This document shows positions 15,078-21,978 of a stretch of 21,978 bases of DNA, one piece after another; position 1 is the first letter of the stretch; every line of letters starts with the position of its first letter. The translations under genes were made by a program, and so were the position numbers. This DNA comes from Poindextera sp035294785. GTDB taxonomy: Bacteria > Pseudomonadota > Alphaproteobacteria > Caulobacterales > Caulobacteraceae. Under the pieces are notes generated by a model. The model worked only from the letters and a program-made list of their open reading frames with translations, had not been told where the DNA came from and did no database searches. The stretch is from assembly GCA_035294785.1 (NCBI GenBank), contig DATGKF010000036.1:1-21978 (forward strand), given 5' to 3'.

Positions 15078-16730
15078 ATGGCAACCGCCGACACCGGGGA
15101 ACAGGACCTCGCCGACGCCATGGCCGCGCGGCGGGCGATCGAGGCCGCCCTCGGCGCGTCCAACCTTCACCGCGCGGTCGCGTTGGCGCGTGCGGCGCTC
15201 GCACGCGGTTTCCGGGACCCGCTTTTCCACAGCCTGATCGCTGACGAACTTCAGGAGCAAGGACGCTTTGCCGAGGCGATGGGGGAACTTCAGCGCGCAT
15301 ACGAGCTCGCGCCTCGCGACGTACTCATTCTGAACGCCATTGGGCGCTGTCTGACCGCTCAAGGCCGCGTGGAGGAAGCGCTCAAGACTTTGGACGCTTC
15401 GCTCGCAATCGAACCGCAGTATCCGATCACCCACATAGACAGGGCGGACGCCCTGGCCCTGGCGCAGGAGTTTGACGAAGCCCGCAGCGCCTTCCGCACC
15501 GCCTTGGCGATCCTTCCGGACAGCGCCGGCGCGCTGGCGGGTCTCGCCGCGGTGGAGCTCAGGCTCGGCGCCTTGGATGAAGCACGAGAGCTCGCGGAGC
15601 GGGCTTTGACGCTTGAACCGGACCAGCCGAACGCCTCTGTCACGCTCGCCGAGGTCGAGGCCGGGGAGGGCGACGGCGTCCGCGCCGAGCGCCTCGTTCG
15701 AAGCGCGCTAGGGAGCGACCTGAGGCCGGACCTCCACGCGCATGCGCGAAGCGTGTTGGGCGATGCGCTCGACTCCCAAGGTCGCTACAGCGAGGCCTTC
15801 GCGTCCTATGCCGCAGCTGGCGCCGAGCTGAGGGCGCTGCACGCCGGCAGGTACGCGCGCGCGGACGAGCCAACGATCGTCGAGATGGTTCGATGGCTTC
15901 GCGAGCGGTTCGAGCCGGTCGCCCCCGGCGAATGGATTGGCCCGCCGCACCCACCGCGGGAGTCGGATCCTAGAGTGCATGTCTTCTTTCTGGGGTTCCC
16001 ACGGTCGGGCACGACTCTGTTCGAGCAAGTCTTGGCCAGTCACCCCGACGTCGTCGCCCTCGATGAGCGCCAAGTGCTCGCTGAAGCGACGCGCGATCTC
16101 TACACGTCCGACCGGAAGCTGGACCGCTTGAAGTCTCTGGGCGCCGATGAGGCCGAGATTTACCGGGACGCCTATTGGCGCAGAGTCGCCCAGTATTGCC
16201 CTCCCGCGAACGGCAAGGTCTTCGTCGACAAGCATCCGCTGAACACCACCAGCCTGGGGCTCATCGCCAAGCTCTTCCCAGACGCGAAGGTGGTGTTCGC
16301 CGTGCGCGACCCGCGAGACGTGGTCCTGAGTTCCTTTCGTCGTCGCTTCCGGATGAACCCGGCGATGTACGAACTCTGCACGCTCGAGGGCGCGGCGGCG
16401 TTCTATGACGCCGTGATGCGCTTGGGCGCGGAGTTCCGGGCGAAGCTGGCTCTGCCGTTCCACGAGGTGCGCTATGAGCGCTTGGTCGAGGATCTCCGCG
16501 CGGAGACGGAGGCGGTCGGGCGATTCATTGAGCTGCCTTGGGACGACGCCATGCTGGATTTCGCCGACACAGCGCGGTCGCGTCGGGTGCGCACGCCGAG
16601 CGCGAGACAGGTGGTGCGGGGTCTCTACAGCCAGGGTGTCGGCCAATGGCGGAACTACCGGGCCGAGCTCGAGCCGGTCCGGTCGCTGCTCGCGCCGTGG
16701 GTGGACGCTTTCGGATATCCTGAGGACTAG
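15078..16730 (+). CDS. TPR-sulfotransferase (second of tandem pair)
   Basis: From ATG 15078, which follows GAAGGTCGGAAACG, the product is 550 residues; an in-frame ATG at 15045 lacks a ribosome-binding site. The architecture equals that of the preceding gene: N-terminal TPRs (AIGRCLTAQGRVEEALKTLD, ADALALAQEFDEARSAFRTA), then the PAPS loop VHVFFLGFPRSGTTLFEQVL (about 307-313) and 3'-phosphate motif FAVRDPRDVVLSSFRRR (about 410-419). Aligned stretches such as EGAAAFYDAVMRLG versus EGAARFYDGVMQLG, and RGLYSQGVGQWR versus RGLYSEGVGQWR, show the two genes are tandem duplicates that have diverged. It is followed directly by the beta-hydroxylase gene (TAG then ATG with no gap), so translation is probably coupled. 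The two enzymes may modify different sites or substrates. Confidence 0.9.
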   Translation: MATADTGEQDLADAMAARRAIEAALGASNLHRAVALARAALARGFRDPLFHSLIADELQEQGRFAEAMGELQRAYELAPRDVLILNAIGRCLTAQGRVEEALKTLDASLAIEPQYPITHIDRADALALAQEFDEARSAFRTALAILPDSAGALAGLAAVELRLGALDEARELAERALTLEPDQPNASVTLAEVEAGEGDGVRAERLVRSALGSDLRPDLHAHARSVLGDALDSQGRYSEAFASYAAAGAELRALHAGRYARADEPTIVEMVRWLRERFEPVAPGEWIGPPHPPRESDPRVHVFFLGFPRSGTTLFEQVLASHPDVVALDERQVLAEATRDLYTSDRKLDRLKSLGADEAEIYRDAYWRRVAQYCPPANGKVFVDKHPLNTTSLGLIAKLFPDAKVVFAVRDPRDVVLSSFRRRFRMNPAMYELCTLEGAAAFYDAVMRLGAEFRAKLALPFHEVRYERLVEDLRAETEAVGRFIELPWDDAMLDFADTARSRRVRTPSARQVVRGLYSQGVGQWRNYRAELEPVRSLLAPWVDAFGYPED

Positions 16731-17933
16731 ATGGAACGGTCCGCTCCAGCGCCCAGCGAGACGGTAGCCGGGCTCAGGTCGGCGGCCGACGAAGCCGCGC
16801 GGCGCGGCGACCTGAGGGGCGCGCGCGCAGCCCTGGAGCGGGCTGTCATGCTTGACCAGGGCAGCGTCGACCTCTGGATGAGCCTTGCCGGTTGCTGTCG
16901 CGGCCTTGGCGATTTCGCGGCGGCCGGCGCCGCCGTCGAGGCGGCTCTGCGCCTCGATCCGCGGTCGTTCATCGCGCTTCTGATGAAGGCCTCGCTGCTC
17001 GAGCGGGCGGGACAGGAGCGTGCCTCGGCGCTCGCTTATGGCATCGCCCTGACACAGGCGCCGCCGGACGAACGTCTCGATGTGCACACGCGCGAGGCCG
17101 TGGTTCGGGCGCGCGCGATCTACGCCGCCCACAATGCCCAGCTCGAGGAGGCCCTCAAGGCCGCGGCCCGGCGCGAGCGCGGCTCGAAGGCGTCGAAGGA
17201 ACTTCTGCGCGCGGACGTGTTCGCCGAGCGCCTCGTCGGCAAGCGGCGCGTCTATCACCAGGAGCCGGTGCAGTTCCACTATCCGGGCCTGCCGGAGATC
17301 GAGTTCTGGGATCGGGGGGAGTTCCCTTGGATCGAGGCGCTCGAGGCTGCTGCGGAGGACATTCGTCAGGAGCTTGTCGCGATCCTGCGAGAGGATGGCG
17401 ACGAGATCGGCCCGTACGTGAACTATCCGGACGGCGTGCCGCTGGACCAATGGGCGGAGCTCAACCGCTCGCCGCGCTGGGGGGCCTTCCATCTCTTTCA
17501 CGAAGGTCGCGAAGTCGCCTGGAACGCCAAGCGCGCGCCGAAGACCATGGCCGCGCTCGCGCAGGCGCCGCAACCGACGCTTCCAAACCGCTCGCCGGCG
17601 TCGATGTTCTCGGTCCTGCAACCTCGCACGCGCATCCCGCCGCACACGGGCATCGCCAACGTCCGCCTCGTCACCCACCTGGCGCTGATCGTGCCCGACG
17701 GCTGCGGCTTCCGCGTCGGGTCTGAGACCCGCCATTGGCGCGAGGGCGAGGCCTGGGTGTTCGACGACACCATCGAGCATGAAGCCTGGAACGATAGCGA
17801 CGAACCGCGCACGATCCTGATCTGCGATGTCTGGAATCCGCGACTGAGCGCGGACGAGCGCGAGACGGTGGCCGCGCTGATGGCGGCCCTTGACGCGTTC
17901 AATCAGGCCGCGCCGGCGGGCGGCTCGCTTTGA
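16731..17933 (+). CDS. TPR-containing aspartyl/asparaginyl beta-hydroxylase
   Basis: The 400-residue protein starts immediately after the previous stop codon. Residues about 10-110 are TPR-like (WMSLAGCCRGLGDFAAAGAA). The C-terminal part is an Asp_Arg_Hydrox (PF05118) domain: SVLQPRTRIPPHTGIANVRL (His305, Arg312), HLALIVPDGCGFRVGSETRH, and WVFDDTIEHEAWNDSDEPR with His350 and Arg360. In AspH-type enzymes iron is held by two histidines, matching His305 and His350, and an arginine binds 2-oxoglutarate. The family hydroxylates the beta carbon of Asp/Asn, or modifies lipids (LpxO) or free amino acids in bacterial members. The absence of a membrane segment and the presence of TPRs favour a protein or peptide substrate. 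Its end overlaps the next gene by 4 bases. Confidence 0.9.
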   Translation: MERSAPAPSETVAGLRSAADEAARRGDLRGARAALERAVMLDQGSVDLWMSLAGCCRGLGDFAAAGAAVEAALRLDPRSFIALLMKASLLERAGQERASALAYGIALTQAPPDERLDVHTREAVVRARAIYAAHNAQLEEALKAAARRERGSKASKELLRADVFAERLVGKRRVYHQEPVQFHYPGLPEIEFWDRGEFPWIEALEAAAEDIRQELVAILREDGDEIGPYVNYPDGVPLDQWAELNRSPRWGAFHLFHEGREVAWNAKRAPKTMAALAQAPQPTLPNRSPASMFSVLQPRTRIPPHTGIANVRLVTHLALIVPDGCGFRVGSETRHWREGEAWVFDDTIEHEAWNDSDEPRTILICDVWNPRLSADERETVAALMAALDAFNQAAPAGGSL

Positions 17934-19306
17934 CCGACGCCCGGCTCGCCGGCTTCGCCGCCCAGGCCGACGCGCTGCGCGCCGCCGGCCGGCTCGAAAG
18001 CGCCATCGCCCTCTATGAGACGATCATCGAGGAGGCGCCCGACGACGGCTACGCCCTGCACAATCTGGCCGCCGCGCTCGGCGATGATCACCGCTTTAAC
18101 CAGTGCGAGCAGGTCGCCCGCCGCGCCTTCACCAAGGGCATCGACGCACCGGAGACCTGGCTCGTGCTGGCGCGCGCGCTGCAGGGCCTCGGCCGCTTCG
18201 ACGAGGCGGACGACGCGTTCCGCCAGGCGATCCGCCGGCGCCCTGCCTACGTTCAGGCCCACAGGGACCTCGCCCAGCTGCTCTGGATGCGCGGTCAGAG
18301 CGCGGACGTCTCGTCGCAGTCGATCGATCGCGCGCTGGCCAGCGCGCCGCTCGATGCGCCGTTGCTGCTGACCAAGGCGAAGGTGCTCGAGTACGCCGGC
18401 CAGCCGGACGCCGCTTATCGGCTGATCGTTCGCGCGATCGGCATGGGGGCGGGGGATGCGCGCTTGGAGACGGCCGCGGCGATGCTGACCTTCCAGACCG
18501 ATCCCGAGGCCTCGCTCGCCCATGCCGAGCGCGCCATCGCCCGGGATCCGCTGGACGAGGCGGCGCTGACTGCGCTCTGCCAGGCCAATCTGGCGCTGGG
18601 CAGGGCGGACGCCGCCCTTGAGGTGGCGGCCTTCCTGCGCGAGCGGTCGCCCGACGATCAGCGCGCGGTCGCGCTGCAGGCGACGGCGTGGCGGCTCATG
18701 GGCGACCCGCGCTATCGCGCGCTGTTCGACTACGAGCGGCTCGTGCGCGCCTGGACCATCGACACGCCGCCAGGCTGGCGCACGCTGGACGCCTATCTGG
18801 CCGACCTGACCGAGAGCCTGCACGCCCTGCACCGGCTGCGGGCCCACCCCATCGGCCAGTCGCTGCGCGGCGGCGTGCAGACCACCCAGAACCTCGACCG
18901 CGTCGACGACCCGGCGGTGAAGGCGCTCTTCCAGGCGCTCGCCGGTCCGATTCGACGGCACATCGAGGCGATCGGCGAGCGGGGCGAGCCGCGCTTCAAC
19001 GGCGTCTGGTCTGTCCGCCTGCAGCCCGGCGGATTTCACATCAACCACCTGCATCCGATGGGGTGGATTTCGTCGGCCTGTTACGTGAGCGTGCCGAAGC
19101 AGGTCGAGCGCGGCCACGAAGGCTGGCTTCAGTTCGGCGAGCCCGGAACGGCGACCAGCCCGCCGCTGTCCGCCGAACATTTCGTCAAGCCCGAGCCGGG
19201 GCGGCTGGTGCTGTTCCCCTCCTACATGTGGCACGGGACCGTCCCGTTCGCGGGCGACGAGCCGCGCCTGAGCGTCGCCTTCGATCTCGTGCGGGCGACG
19301 CCTTGA
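17930..19306 (+). CDS. TPR-containing TIGR02466-type 2OG-Fe(II) oxygenase
   Basis: A TTG start overlaps the upstream TGA (TTGA), giving 458 residues. Residues about 1-260 are TPR repeats (YALHNLAAALGDDHRFNQCE, WLVLARALQGLGRFDEADDA, NLALGRADAALEVAAFLRER). The C-terminal domain is of the TIGR02466/PF13759 type: FNGVWSVRLQPGGFHINHLH, with candidate iron ligands among His370, His373 and His375. It continues with GWISSACYVSVP, LVLFPSYMWHGTVPF (His435) and EPRLSVAFDL (Arg446 for 2-oxoglutarate). The reaction is presumed to be hydroxylation, substrate unknown. It shares its catalytic family with the stand-alone enzyme at 878-1498, here fused to TPRs like its cassette neighbours. No alternative ATG start fits; the M at about residue 120 is too far inside. 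Confidence 0.88.
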   Translation: MTDARLAGFAAQADALRAAGRLESAIALYETIIEEAPDDGYALHNLAAALGDDHRFNQCEQVARRAFTKGIDAPETWLVLARALQGLGRFDEADDAFRQAIRRRPAYVQAHRDLAQLLWMRGQSADVSSQSIDRALASAPLDAPLLLTKAKVLEYAGQPDAAYRLIVRAIGMGAGDARLETAAAMLTFQTDPEASLAHAERAIARDPLDEAALTALCQANLALGRADAALEVAAFLRERSPDDQRAVALQATAWRLMGDPRYRALFDYERLVRAWTIDTPPGWRTLDAYLADLTESLHALHRLRAHPIGQSLRGGVQTTQNLDRVDDPAVKALFQALAGPIRRHIEAIGERGEPRFNGVWSVRLQPGGFHINHLHPMGWISSACYVSVPKQVERGHEGWLQFGEPGTATSPPLSAEHFVKPEPGRLVLFPSYMWHGTVPFAGDEPRLSVAFDLVRATP

Positions 19307-19333
19307 CCCCGCCTTGGTTGCCGAGGGGGCGGG
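19307..19333 (+). other. Intergenic stem-loop inside the modification cassette
   Basis: Directly after the oxygenase stop codon, CCTTGG and CCGAGG pair (one T-G wobble) around a TTG loop, and flanking C and G runs can extend the stem. There is no U-tract, so full termination is doubtful. It could attenuate or stabilise the mRNA between the upstream TPR genes and the downstream PKHD hydroxylase. Confidence 0.3.
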
Positions 19334-19373
19334 CGGTTGTTAGCGTCCGCCACCCGCGACCGGTGAGCGCCGC

Positions 19374-20042
19374 ATGTTCCACGAACTCGACGAAGTTCTG
19401 ACCGCCGACGAACTCGCGCGGCTCGCGGCGATCGCCGCCGCCTCGCGCTTCGTCGACGGGCGGATCTCCAATCCGCACTCGGAGGTGAAGAACAACCTGC
19501 AGATGGACCCGGCGGAGGCGCGGACCGAGGAAGCGTCCAAGCTGATGGCGCAGGCCCTCTTCCGCATCGAGGACTTCCGCAACTTCGCGTTTCCACGCGT
19601 CATGGCGCCGCCCATCCTGGCCAGGTATTCGCCGGGGATGCGCTACGGCGCCCACTCGGACGCGGCCTTCCTGCCGGTGGGCGCAAGGCCGCTGCGGTCC
19701 GACCTGTCCTGCACGCTCTTCATCGCCGCGCCGGAGTCATACGAGGGCGGCGAACTCTCGATCCACCTCGGCGCGCGCACCGTCGACTTCAAGGGCAAGC
19801 CCGGATCGGCCGTCGTCTATCCGTCGAACACGCTCCACGAGGTCAAGCCGGTCACCGGCGGCGAGCGGCTGGTCGGCCTCACCTTCATCGAGAGCATGAT
19901 CCCGGACGGCGCGCACCGTGAGCTGCTCTACGAGCTGAACGAGGTCGCCGCGCTCGAGGGCTTCAACATGAGCGCCGATAACCGCACCCGGCTCGAATAC
20001 GTCCGCAACGCGCTTCGGCGGATGTGGGGCGAGGCCGGCTAG
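19374..20042 (+). CDS. PKHD-type Fe(II)/2-oxoglutarate hydroxylase (PiuC/YbiX-like)
   Basis: The 222-residue protein has the length and motifs of the PKHD-type hydroxylase family: MRYGAHSDAAFL (His94, Asp96), LSCTLFIAAPESYEGGELSI, GSAVVYPSNTLHEVKPVTGG (His155) and ERLVGLTFIESMI (Arg165). These form the HxD...H iron triad plus the 2-oxoglutarate-binding arginine of the prolyl-4-hydroxylase fold. A conserved NNLQM segment lies at about residues 40-44. The start has a GGTGAG ribosome-binding site. Homologues piuC and ybiX sit next to TonB-dependent siderophore receptors in Pseudomonas and E. coli, and a TonB receptor is found upstream here too. The substrate in this family is not established. 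The gene ends 10 bp before the P-loop protein, so the two are probably co-translated. Confidence 0.92.
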   Translation: MFHELDEVLTADELARLAAIAAASRFVDGRISNPHSEVKNNLQMDPAEARTEEASKLMAQALFRIEDFRNFAFPRVMAPPILARYSPGMRYGAHSDAAFLPVGARPLRSDLSCTLFIAAPESYEGGELSIHLGARTVDFKGKPGSAVVYPSNTLHEVKPVTGGERLVGLTFIESMIPDGAHRELLYELNEVAALEGFNMSADNRTRLEYVRNALRRMWGEAG

Positions 20043-20052
20043 GACGAAGCGC

Positions 20053-21096
20053 ATGGACCTCGTCGGATCGGAGCTTCGCGCCACGCCCGACGTCTATCCC
20101 CTGGCGTTCGACGCGGAACAGGACAGCGTCTACTTCGTTCGCCTCGACCGCGGCCGCTACGAGGCGGCGAGCTTTCTCGACCAGCGCGTGATCGGCCCCG
20201 GAGACCAGGGCGGCTGGGCCCCCTGGAGCGCGGTGCGGCCGGCCGCCGCCCCGCTCGCCGGCGACAGCGACTTCATCTTCCACGTCGGCCATGTCGGCTC
20301 GACCCTGCTGGCGCGGCTCCTGGGGCTGAGCGATCGGGTCTTTTCGCTCCGCGAGCCCGGCGCGCTGCGCACCATCGCCGCGCTGGCGGGTGATCTCCAG
20401 ACGCCGGAAAGCCTCCTGAGCGAGGCGGCGTTCGATGAGCGCCGGGATGTGCTCTTGCGGCTGTGGGCGAGGACCTACGCGCCGGCGCAGCGCGCGCTGA
20501 TCAAGGCGACGAGCACGGTGGGCGAGATCGCGCCCATGCTGCTGCAGCACGCGGCGTCGAGCCGGGCGCTGTTGGTGACCGTGGCGCCCGAGGTCTACAT
20601 GGCCACCATCCTCGGCGGACCGGCCTCGCGGGTGGAGCTGAGGGCGATGGCCCAGTCGCGGCTGCGGCGACTGCATCGGCGCATCGGCGAGCCGCTGTGG
20701 CGGCTGCACGCAATGAGCGAGGGCGAACTCGTGGCGATGAGCTGGGCGGCCGAGATGGCCGGACTGGTCGAGGCCGCCGAGCGTTTTCCGGGCCGCGTCG
20801 CCTGGCTCGACTTCGAGCGCTTCCTCGAACGGCCTGAGGCCGGGCTCGTCGCGGGGCTGCAGCGCCTGCACGGCGAAGCCTCCCCGGCGGACCTGCGGCG
20901 CATGCTGAACAGCCCGCTGTTCGGCCGCTACGCCAAGGGCCTGGAACACGCCTACGATGCGAACCTGCGCCGCCAGGTTCTGGACCAGGCGCGCCGCGAG
21001 CACGCCGCCACGCTCGCCGCCGGCGGCGACTGGCTTCAGCGCGCCGCCGCCGCGAGTCCGGTCGTCGCGCGGTCGCTCTCCGCCGCCCCAGGGTAG
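20053..21096 (+). CDS. P-loop sulfotransferase-like protein, function unknown
   Basis: The 347-residue product starts after an AGGACG ribosome-binding site. After an N-terminal domain (about 1-70) it shows FIFHVGHVGSTLLARLL at about 74-90, followed by FSLREPGALRTI. This resembles the nucleotide or PAPS loop of sulfotransferases (GxPRSGTTLL), but the arginine and second glycine are absent and the loop reads GHVGSTLL. A later KATSTVGEIAPMLLQHA segment and LLVTVAPEVYMATIL stand where the 3'-phosphate-binding strand of sulfotransferases is expected, without the usual R-P-R. It may be a divergent sulfotransferase, a kinase-like P-loop enzyme or an inactive partner. It is the last gene of the cassette, 10 bp after the PKHD hydroxylase. 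No TPR or signal peptide is visible. Confidence 0.7.
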   Translation: MDLVGSELRATPDVYPLAFDAEQDSVYFVRLDRGRYEAASFLDQRVIGPGDQGGWAPWSAVRPAAAPLAGDSDFIFHVGHVGSTLLARLLGLSDRVFSLREPGALRTIAALAGDLQTPESLLSEAAFDERRDVLLRLWARTYAPAQRALIKATSTVGEIAPMLLQHAASSRALLVTVAPEVYMATILGGPASRVELRAMAQSRLRRLHRRIGEPLWRLHAMSEGELVAMSWAAEMAGLVEAAERFPGRVAWLDFERFLERPEAGLVAGLQRLHGEASPADLRRMLNSPLFGRYAKGLEHAYDANLRRQVLDQARREHAATLAAGGDWLQRAAAASPVVARSLSAAPG

Positions 21097-21201
21097 AGGA
21101 GGGGCCGCGTTCGGGCCCGTGCGAAAACGAGCACCGGCATCCCTTGATCGATGCGACCGTCGGCCGATAGCCTGTGGCTAAGATTGTGGAGTCTCACAAC
21201 G

Positions 21202-21978
21202 ATGGCGGACTCGCGCGGACGGGCGCTCATCCGACAGTGGCGCGCGGCATTCGATGCCGATCCGCTGGCGTCGAAGACCATCCTCGGCCTGCGCGGCCGG
21301 AGCGCGGAGATCTGGCGGCGAACGTTCGAGTTGCTTCGGCTGGAGAGCCCCGAATATCGAAACGCGATCGACGATGAGTTCAGCGAGGAGTCACGGGCCC
21401 ACTGCGGCCAACTCTTGAGCACGATCGTCGCGATCCCAAAGGGACGGGCAGCAAGACCCGATGATGATCCGTTCGACTTCGTCCGCACCCATGCGGAGTG
21501 GCGGGCGCGCCGTCAGGTGCCGCTCGTGGCGTCTCTCCACGCTTACCGACTGGCGCACCGGACCTACTCGGAGCTGACCCAGGCGGCGCTTGCGGAGGAA
21601 GGACGAGCAGAGGATATCGTCCGGTCCCTGACGATGTTATCGACTTTTTGGATGCAGCTCTTCGACCACGTGGGCGCCGTCCTGGCCGAAGCGCACGCCG
21701 TTGAGGAGGGCATGATCATCGCGCAAGGCGCGCGCGGCTACGCGGCTCTCGTGGACGGGCTGCTGCGTGGCCAGCGGCCCACCGATCCGGAGGCTCAACG
21801 CCTTTGCGCGCTTTGCGGCATCCGGCCAGACATGGCCCTTGCGGTCGCGGTGGCGCGGCCTCACGGCGCAACCGACAGCGGGGTCGTCGAACGTGAGGTG
21901 GCGCTGAGGTCGTTCGTGCGTCTGATCGAGCAGGCGTTGTCGCCAGCGGCGTTCGGGCGCGTGATCGATATCCGCGGT
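21202..21978 (+). CDS. PucR/CdaR-type regulator with RsbRD-like N-terminal domain, N-terminal part only
   Basis: I translated 259 codons from ATG 21202 to the window edge without a stop. A GTGGAG stretch upstream can serve as the ribosome-binding site. The N-terminal half (FELLRLESPEYRNAIDDEFS, then VRTHAEWRARRQVPLVASLH, AYRLAHRTYSEL, FWMQLFDHVGAVLAEAHAVE) resembles the RsbT co-antagonist (RsbRD) N-terminal helical domain found ahead of PucR-type regulators. The following CALCGIRPDMALAVAVARP fits the start of the central region of such proteins. The expected C-terminal PucR helix-turn-helix lies beyond the window. It is separated from the modification cassette by 105 bp, so it may be an independent unit. 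Family assignment rests on pattern recognition only. Confidence 0.65.
   Translation, partial: MADSRGRALIRQWRAAFDADPLASKTILGLRGRSAEIWRRTFELLRLESPEYRNAIDDEFSEESRAHCGQLLSTIVAIPKGRAARPDDDPFDFVRTHAEWRARRQVPLVASLHAYRLAHRTYSELTQAALAEEGRAEDIVRSLTMLSTFWMQLFDHVGAVLAEAHAVEEGMIIAQGARGYAALVDGLLRGQRPTDPEAQRLCALCGIRPDMALAVAVARPHGATDSGVVEREVALRSFVRLIEQALSPAAFGRVIDIRG

Noticed and set aside
15708..17780. A 690-codon open frame on the minus strand opposite the second sulfotransferase and the beta-hydroxylase genes.
   Set aside because: It lies antisense to two genes with clear catalytic motifs, has no family signature and is rich in Arg/Ala/Pro/Gly as expected of a GC-driven shadow frame.
21097..21125. A terminator after the last cassette gene (GGGCC/GGCCC).
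   Set aside because: The stem is only 5 bp without a U-tract; too weak to annotate.
13322..21201. A RiPP-like precursor peptide gene in the gaps of the cassette.
   Set aside because: The gaps (13322-13397, 15024-15077, 19307-19373, 20043-20052, 21097-21201) show no short frame with a ribosome-binding site and leader/core character.

Overview
The window reads as chromosomal DNA of a high-GC alphaproteobacterium, most likely Caulobacterales (Caulobacter/Phenylobacterium type). The grounds are strong G/C bias at third codon positions, an UrcA-family protein, a large TonB-dependent receptor of the type common in Caulobacterales and Sphingomonadales, and several TPR-fused sulfotransferases and 2OG-Fe(II) oxygenases. 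This is inference from gene content; no rRNA or other phylogenetic marker is present. I see no insertion sequence, prophage, CRISPR array or replication origin. No gene-free gap exceeds 300 bases; the largest (9969-10213) holds an operator-like element.

Left part (1-5157). A minus-strand run encodes a TIGR02466-type 2OG-Fe(II) oxygenase, a PEBP-like lipoprotein and the N-terminus of a serine beta-lactamase-like hydrolase cut by the window edge. A plus-strand TPR protein and a minus-strand AlkD-type DNA alkylation repair protein follow. Next comes a lipoprotein with the class D (OXA) beta-lactamase fold in which every catalytic motif is substituted. A SIMPL-domain periplasmic protein and a tRNA with a CAU anticodon complete this part.

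Middle part (5202-9968). A membrane-anchored winged-helix regulator with a periplasmic TolB/WD40-like propeller lies divergent to an UrcA-family protein that overlaps a TetR-type regulator. Then come a Tat-type exported protein with two retropepsin-like aspartic protease domains, and on the minus strand a small exported protein with a VasI-like cysteine motif.

Right part (9969-21978). A 1035-residue TonB-dependent receptor is preceded by a Pho-box-like direct repeat embedded in a larger inverted repeat, and is followed by a near-perfect intrinsic terminator. Immediately after it comes a co-directional six-gene cassette. In order these are two tandem TPR-sulfotransferases, a TPR-aspartyl/asparaginyl beta-hydroxylase, a TPR-TIGR02466 2OG-Fe(II) oxygenase, a PKHD-type (PiuC/YbiX-like) hydroxylase and a P-loop sulfotransferase-like protein. 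Four of the six carry N-terminal TPR repeats, and several are translationally coupled. I infer a receptor-linked modification system (sulfation plus hydroxylation of a peptide, protein or imported ligand) whose substrate is not visible here. The window ends inside a PucR/RsbRD-N type regulator.
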